Made by a program: the position numbers and the translations under genes
Shown: positions 6,218-8,394 of the stretch, piece by piece
Layout: every line of letters begins with the position of its first letter
How positions within the stretch are numbered: position 1 is the stretch's first letter
Assembly (NCBI GenBank): GCA_015661135.1
Contig: JACVXW010000045.1
Span: 1-8,394, forward strand
Source: Chloroflexota bacterium
GTDB lineage: Bacteria; Chloroflexota; Limnocylindria; Limnocylindrales; CSP1-4
Direction of reading: 5' to 3'
Length of the DNA: 8,394 nucleotides
The notes under the pieces: model-generated
Databases searched by the model: none
What the model was told of the DNA's origin: nothing
What the model saw: the letters and a program-made list of their open reading frames with translations, nothing else

Positions 6218-7273
6218 CTATGCCTCTTCGCGCTCCACGGCGACCCGGGTGGCGGGCTGGCGGACCGCGGGAGGCACGTCCGACACGTTTCGGACGAACG
6301 AAGCGGCCATCGAGGTCGCGGCGGCCTGCTCCTGCTCCTCGACCGACAGGATCCCCAGGCGCCCGAGCGTCGCCAGCTCGTCCCGGATGTACGTCTTGAG
6401 CATCTCGGGGCCGTCGGTCGAGATCGTGAACCGGACGCCGTTCCGTCGGAAGGTGTCGAAGATCCAGCGGAACTCCTCCCAGCCCGAGACGACCTTCGTG
6501 TTGAGGTTTGAGCTGGGGCAGATCTCGAGGACGATGCCGCGCTCGTTGATCATCGCCATCGCCCGGGGGTCGTAGGCGGCCTTGACGCCGTGGCCGATCC
6601 GATCCGGCTCGAGGAGCTCCACGACCCGCGCGACCTCCTCGACCGGGCCGGACTCGCCGGTGTGGACGGTGATGCCCAAGCCGAACTGGCGGGCGCGCCG
6701 GAAGAGCTTCCGGTAGTCGGCCACACGGAAGGTGGCCGATTCGGGGCCCGCGATATCGATGCCGACGACACCCCGGTCCCGCCAGGTGATCGCTTTCTCG
6801 ACGATGATCTCGTTGAGGCCGTAGGAGAACGCCCGATCGAGGCAGAAGATCAGGCCGGGCTTGACGGGATATTCCAGGGTGGCGCGGTCCATCCCCCGGG
6901 CCGCCGCGGCGATGATGTGGTCGAGGTCTTGCTCGCCGCCCCGGTTCCGCTTCATCGGGTTGAAGCGAAGTTCCATCGTCGTGACGTTGTTTTTTCGATA
7001 CGCACCCCCGATGACCTCGTAGACGCTGCGCTCCACGGCCAGCGGCGAACTCTGGATCAGCTCGGTCCAGTGGAACAGCTGGAGGTAGGTCTCGAACGAC
7101 TTCGGGGCGCGCGGGTTGACCGTGATCAGCTCGCGGAACTCCCAGTAGTCCTTCGTCGGGAGCTTGATCCCCTGGGAATGGGCGATCCCCCACATGATCG
7201 CCGGGGTCACCGCCGCACCGAGATGGCAGTGCAACTCGGCGAGCGGGATCGATCGGGAAAGCTGGCCGGCCAT
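6218..7273 (-). CDS. Adenosine deaminase-family metallohydrolase with altered substrate residues
   Basis: This zinc-dependent amidohydrolase (351 residues, usual length for the family) resembles adenosine deaminase. Zinc and catalytic positions are complete: H15 and H17 (in AELHCHL), H204 and E207 (in HTGE), H228 (in RIGHG) and D287 (in STDGP). CPSSN (252-256) is also present. In classical ADA the last motif is TDDP, whose second Asp binds purine N7; here it is G288. The Asp two residues after the second zinc His, which contacts the ribose, is G19. The enzyme should hydrolyse an amino group from a nucleoside or base-like compound, but not surely adenosine. The frame extends 50 codons upstream in Arg/Pro-rich, unlikely sequence. 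The ATG at 7273 follows TATCCT by 8 bases. A GTG at 7276, 5 bases after the box, is the alternative. It converges on the SufR-like gene and follows the unknown gene after 28 bases. Confidence 0.85.
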   Translation of the reverse strand: MAGQLSRSIPLAELHCHLGAAVTPAIMWGIAHSQGIKLPTKDYWEFRELITVNPRAPKSFETYLQLFHWTELIQSSPLAVERSVYEVIGGAYRKNNVTTMELRFNPMKRNRGGEQDLDHIIAAAARGMDRATLEYPVKPGLIFCLDRAFSYGLNEIIVEKAITWRDRGVVGIDIAGPESATFRVADYRKLFRRARQFGLGITVHTGESGPVEEVARVVELLEPDRIGHGVKAAYDPRAMAMINERGIVLEICPSSNLNTKVVSGWEEFRWIFDTFRRNGVRFTISTDGPEMLKTYIRDELATLGRLGILSVEEQEQAAATSMAASFVRNVSDVPPAVRQPATRVAVEREEA

Positions 7274-7281
7274 CACCGAGC

Positions 7282-7287
7282 AGGATA
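7282..7287 (-). promoter_or_regulatory. -10 box of the deaminase gene (leaderless)
   Basis: TATCCT on the minus strand lies in the 28-base gap after the upstream unknown gene, 8 bases before the ATG at 7273 and 5 before the GTG at 7276. The deaminase thus probably has its own promoter even though the upstream gene runs in the same direction. Confidence 0.55.
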
Positions 7288-7301
7288 GTCGACGACGCTG
7301 T

Positions 7302-8394
7302 TCACCCGCCGGACCCCGCCATGCCGATGCAGATCGTGTAGCCGGTGGCGTCCGGCGACTGGCCGGCCCGGAAGCCGTACGACGCCGGGCCGCCGAACTC
7401 GGCGGTGAGGACGGGGGCGGCAACCGCCAGGCCGGGCACGGAGCCGGCGGCGGTCAGGATGGGCAGCGTGACGGGGGCGAGGTTGTCCGCCACCGGACCG
7501 ACGAAACCGAGAAGCGTCGGCCGACCCCTGACCAGGGTCTGCCCGCACCCGAAGAGGTGTGCCCCGCCGAGGCCTGCGTACGTCGCACCCGCCTCGGGAT
7601 CGATAACGATGAGGCGAACGCCGGCCGAGGCCGGCTCACCGTCGGCCGGCTCCGTCGTGCCCAGGAGGATGCCGGTGGAGCCGGCGAGGTTCGCCCAGGC
7701 GCGGGTCGCCGACAGGAGCACCGGCTCGGCGCCCAGAGGACCCGGCCGCAGTTCCACGTGCCAGGTCAGGTCATGCGACCCGGCGCCGTCCTCGAACTCG
7801 ATGCGGATCGCGTACACGCCGGGTCGCCACAGCGCGCCGCCCGCGCGTTCGAAGGCGACGAACGAAAGGTCCTCCCCGGATGTCGTCGTGGTCGTGACAC
7901 CCGGCTCCCCATCCCAGGGGAGTGGAGCGAGACGGCGCAGCGATGCCGCTCGGATCGTGGATCTGGAGGGCAACACGACACCAAGCCACTCCGCGACGGG
8001 CTGGTAGGCACGTGCAACGAAGGATCGGGCGGCTTCGCTGGTCCCGACATCGTCGAGGTCCAGCCATGCGCTGGCCGAGTCAAGTGGCGGACCTGCGTCG
8101 GCCTGGAGCGGCACGGCCGTCCCGGCCACCCATGCAAACGGCCCGACCGGGAGTCCGGCGGGCCCGGTCCCCGGCAGATCCGGGCCCTCGGGAACGATTT
8201 CGGGCCATGGCGGAGGCGCCGGAACCCTGCCGGTGGGATCAAGGATGTGGAGCGCGAACCTCCTGATCTCGCTGCCGACGAGCACATCCACCCAGTAGCG
8301 GCCTGCCTCCCAGCTCTGCGGCGCGTCGCCGGCCGGCGTCGGCCGGACGAACAGGTACGCGCCCCAGGCGGGAGTCGCGTTCACGGGCTGGGCA
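7302..8394 (-). CDS. C-terminal part of an unrecognised, probably exported protein
   Basis: The frame runs off the right edge, so the true start is outside the window. A GTG at 8384 is within coding sequence (the preceding codons read Ala-Gln-Pro) and is not taken as the start. About 364 residues are visible and I do not recognise the family. Two stretches look like beta-sandwich strands: GRYWVDVLVGSEIRRFALHI near the left, and PGVYAIRIEFEDG with LTWHVELRPG in the middle. A Pro-rich linker (VPAPPPWPEIVPEG), a Thr run (TTTTTSGED) and few charged residues suggest an extracytoplasmic protein, but any signal or membrane anchor would be in the missing N-terminus. Two cysteines (in LFGCGQ and YTICIG) lie in the last third. 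It ends 28 bases before the deaminase start on the same strand. No function is claimed. Confidence 0.75.
   Translation of the reverse strand, partial: AQPVNATPAWGAYLFVRPTPAGDAPQSWEAGRYWVDVLVGSEIRRFALHILDPTGRVPAPPPWPEIVPEGPDLPGTGPAGLPVGPFAWVAGTAVPLQADAGPPLDSASAWLDLDDVGTSEAARSFVARAYQPVAEWLGVVLPSRSTIRAASLRRLAPLPWDGEPGVTTTTTSGEDLSFVAFERAGGALWRPGVYAIRIEFEDGAGSHDLTWHVELRPGPLGAEPVLLSATRAWANLAGSTGILLGTTEPADGEPASAGVRLIVIDPEAGATYAGLGGAHLFGCGQTLVRGRPTLLGFVGPVADNLAPVTLPILTAAGSVPGLAVAAPVLTAEFGGPASYGFRAGQSPDATGYTICIGMAGSGG

Noticed and set aside
5820..7193. Minus-strand open frame of about 457 codons in another frame of the deaminase region
   Set aside because: It crosses the deaminase in a different frame and runs antisense into the SufR-like gene. 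Its translation is Arg/Pro/Gly-rich with no motif.
1..8394. CRISPR array, transposase, phage module or defence island
   Set aside because: No regularly spaced repeats, transposase or integrase motifs, or defence proteins other than the common vapBC pair were found on either strand.

Overview
This is a GC-rich bacterial chromosome segment with ordinary, tightly packed genes. Six of the seven complete genes have a TANNNT box ending 6 to 8 bases before the start codon. None of these has an obvious ribosome binding site, so the organism probably makes many leaderless mRNAs. That habit, the high GC and the mix of families fit Chloroflexota (for example a Limnocylindria-like lineage) or Actinomycetota. 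The taxon is an inference and was not tested.

Layout from left to right. (1) Position 3 to about 142 is the end of an unidentified plus-strand gene, possibly frameshifted. (2) A vapBC toxin-antitoxin operon (178-1085, minus) has ATGA coupling and an operator-promoter that overlaps the antitoxin start codon. (3) An acetyl-CoA-synthetase-like acyl-CoA ligase (1132-3126, minus) carries a Trp-to-Gly change that suggests a substrate larger than acetate. (4) A small lipoprotein of unknown function (3220-3723, plus) is transcribed divergently from the ligase. (5) A gene-free stretch with GC-rich hairpins (3724-4061) follows. (6) An acyl-CoA dehydrogenase (4062-5228, minus) lies next to (7) a SufR-like winged-helix regulator with three conserved cysteines (5287-6036, plus). 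These two are divergent across 58 bases. (8) A 71-base interrupted inverted repeat lies between convergent genes. (9) An adenosine-deaminase-family hydrolase (6218-7273, minus) has both purine/ribose-contacting aspartates replaced. (10) The C-terminal part of an unrecognised, probably exported protein runs off the right edge (7302-8394, minus).

The genes do not form one operon or one pathway. Plausible links are fatty or organic acid activation followed by acyl-CoA oxidation (ligase and dehydrogenase), and control of the dehydrogenase by the iron-sulfur-type regulator beside it. I found no CRISPR array, transposase, phage gene, rRNA or tRNA, and no convincing new multi-gene system. The most useful observations are the leaderless promoter signature, the vapB operator built around its own start codon, the orphan SufR-like/acyl-CoA dehydrogenase pair, and the altered active sites of the ligase and the deaminase.
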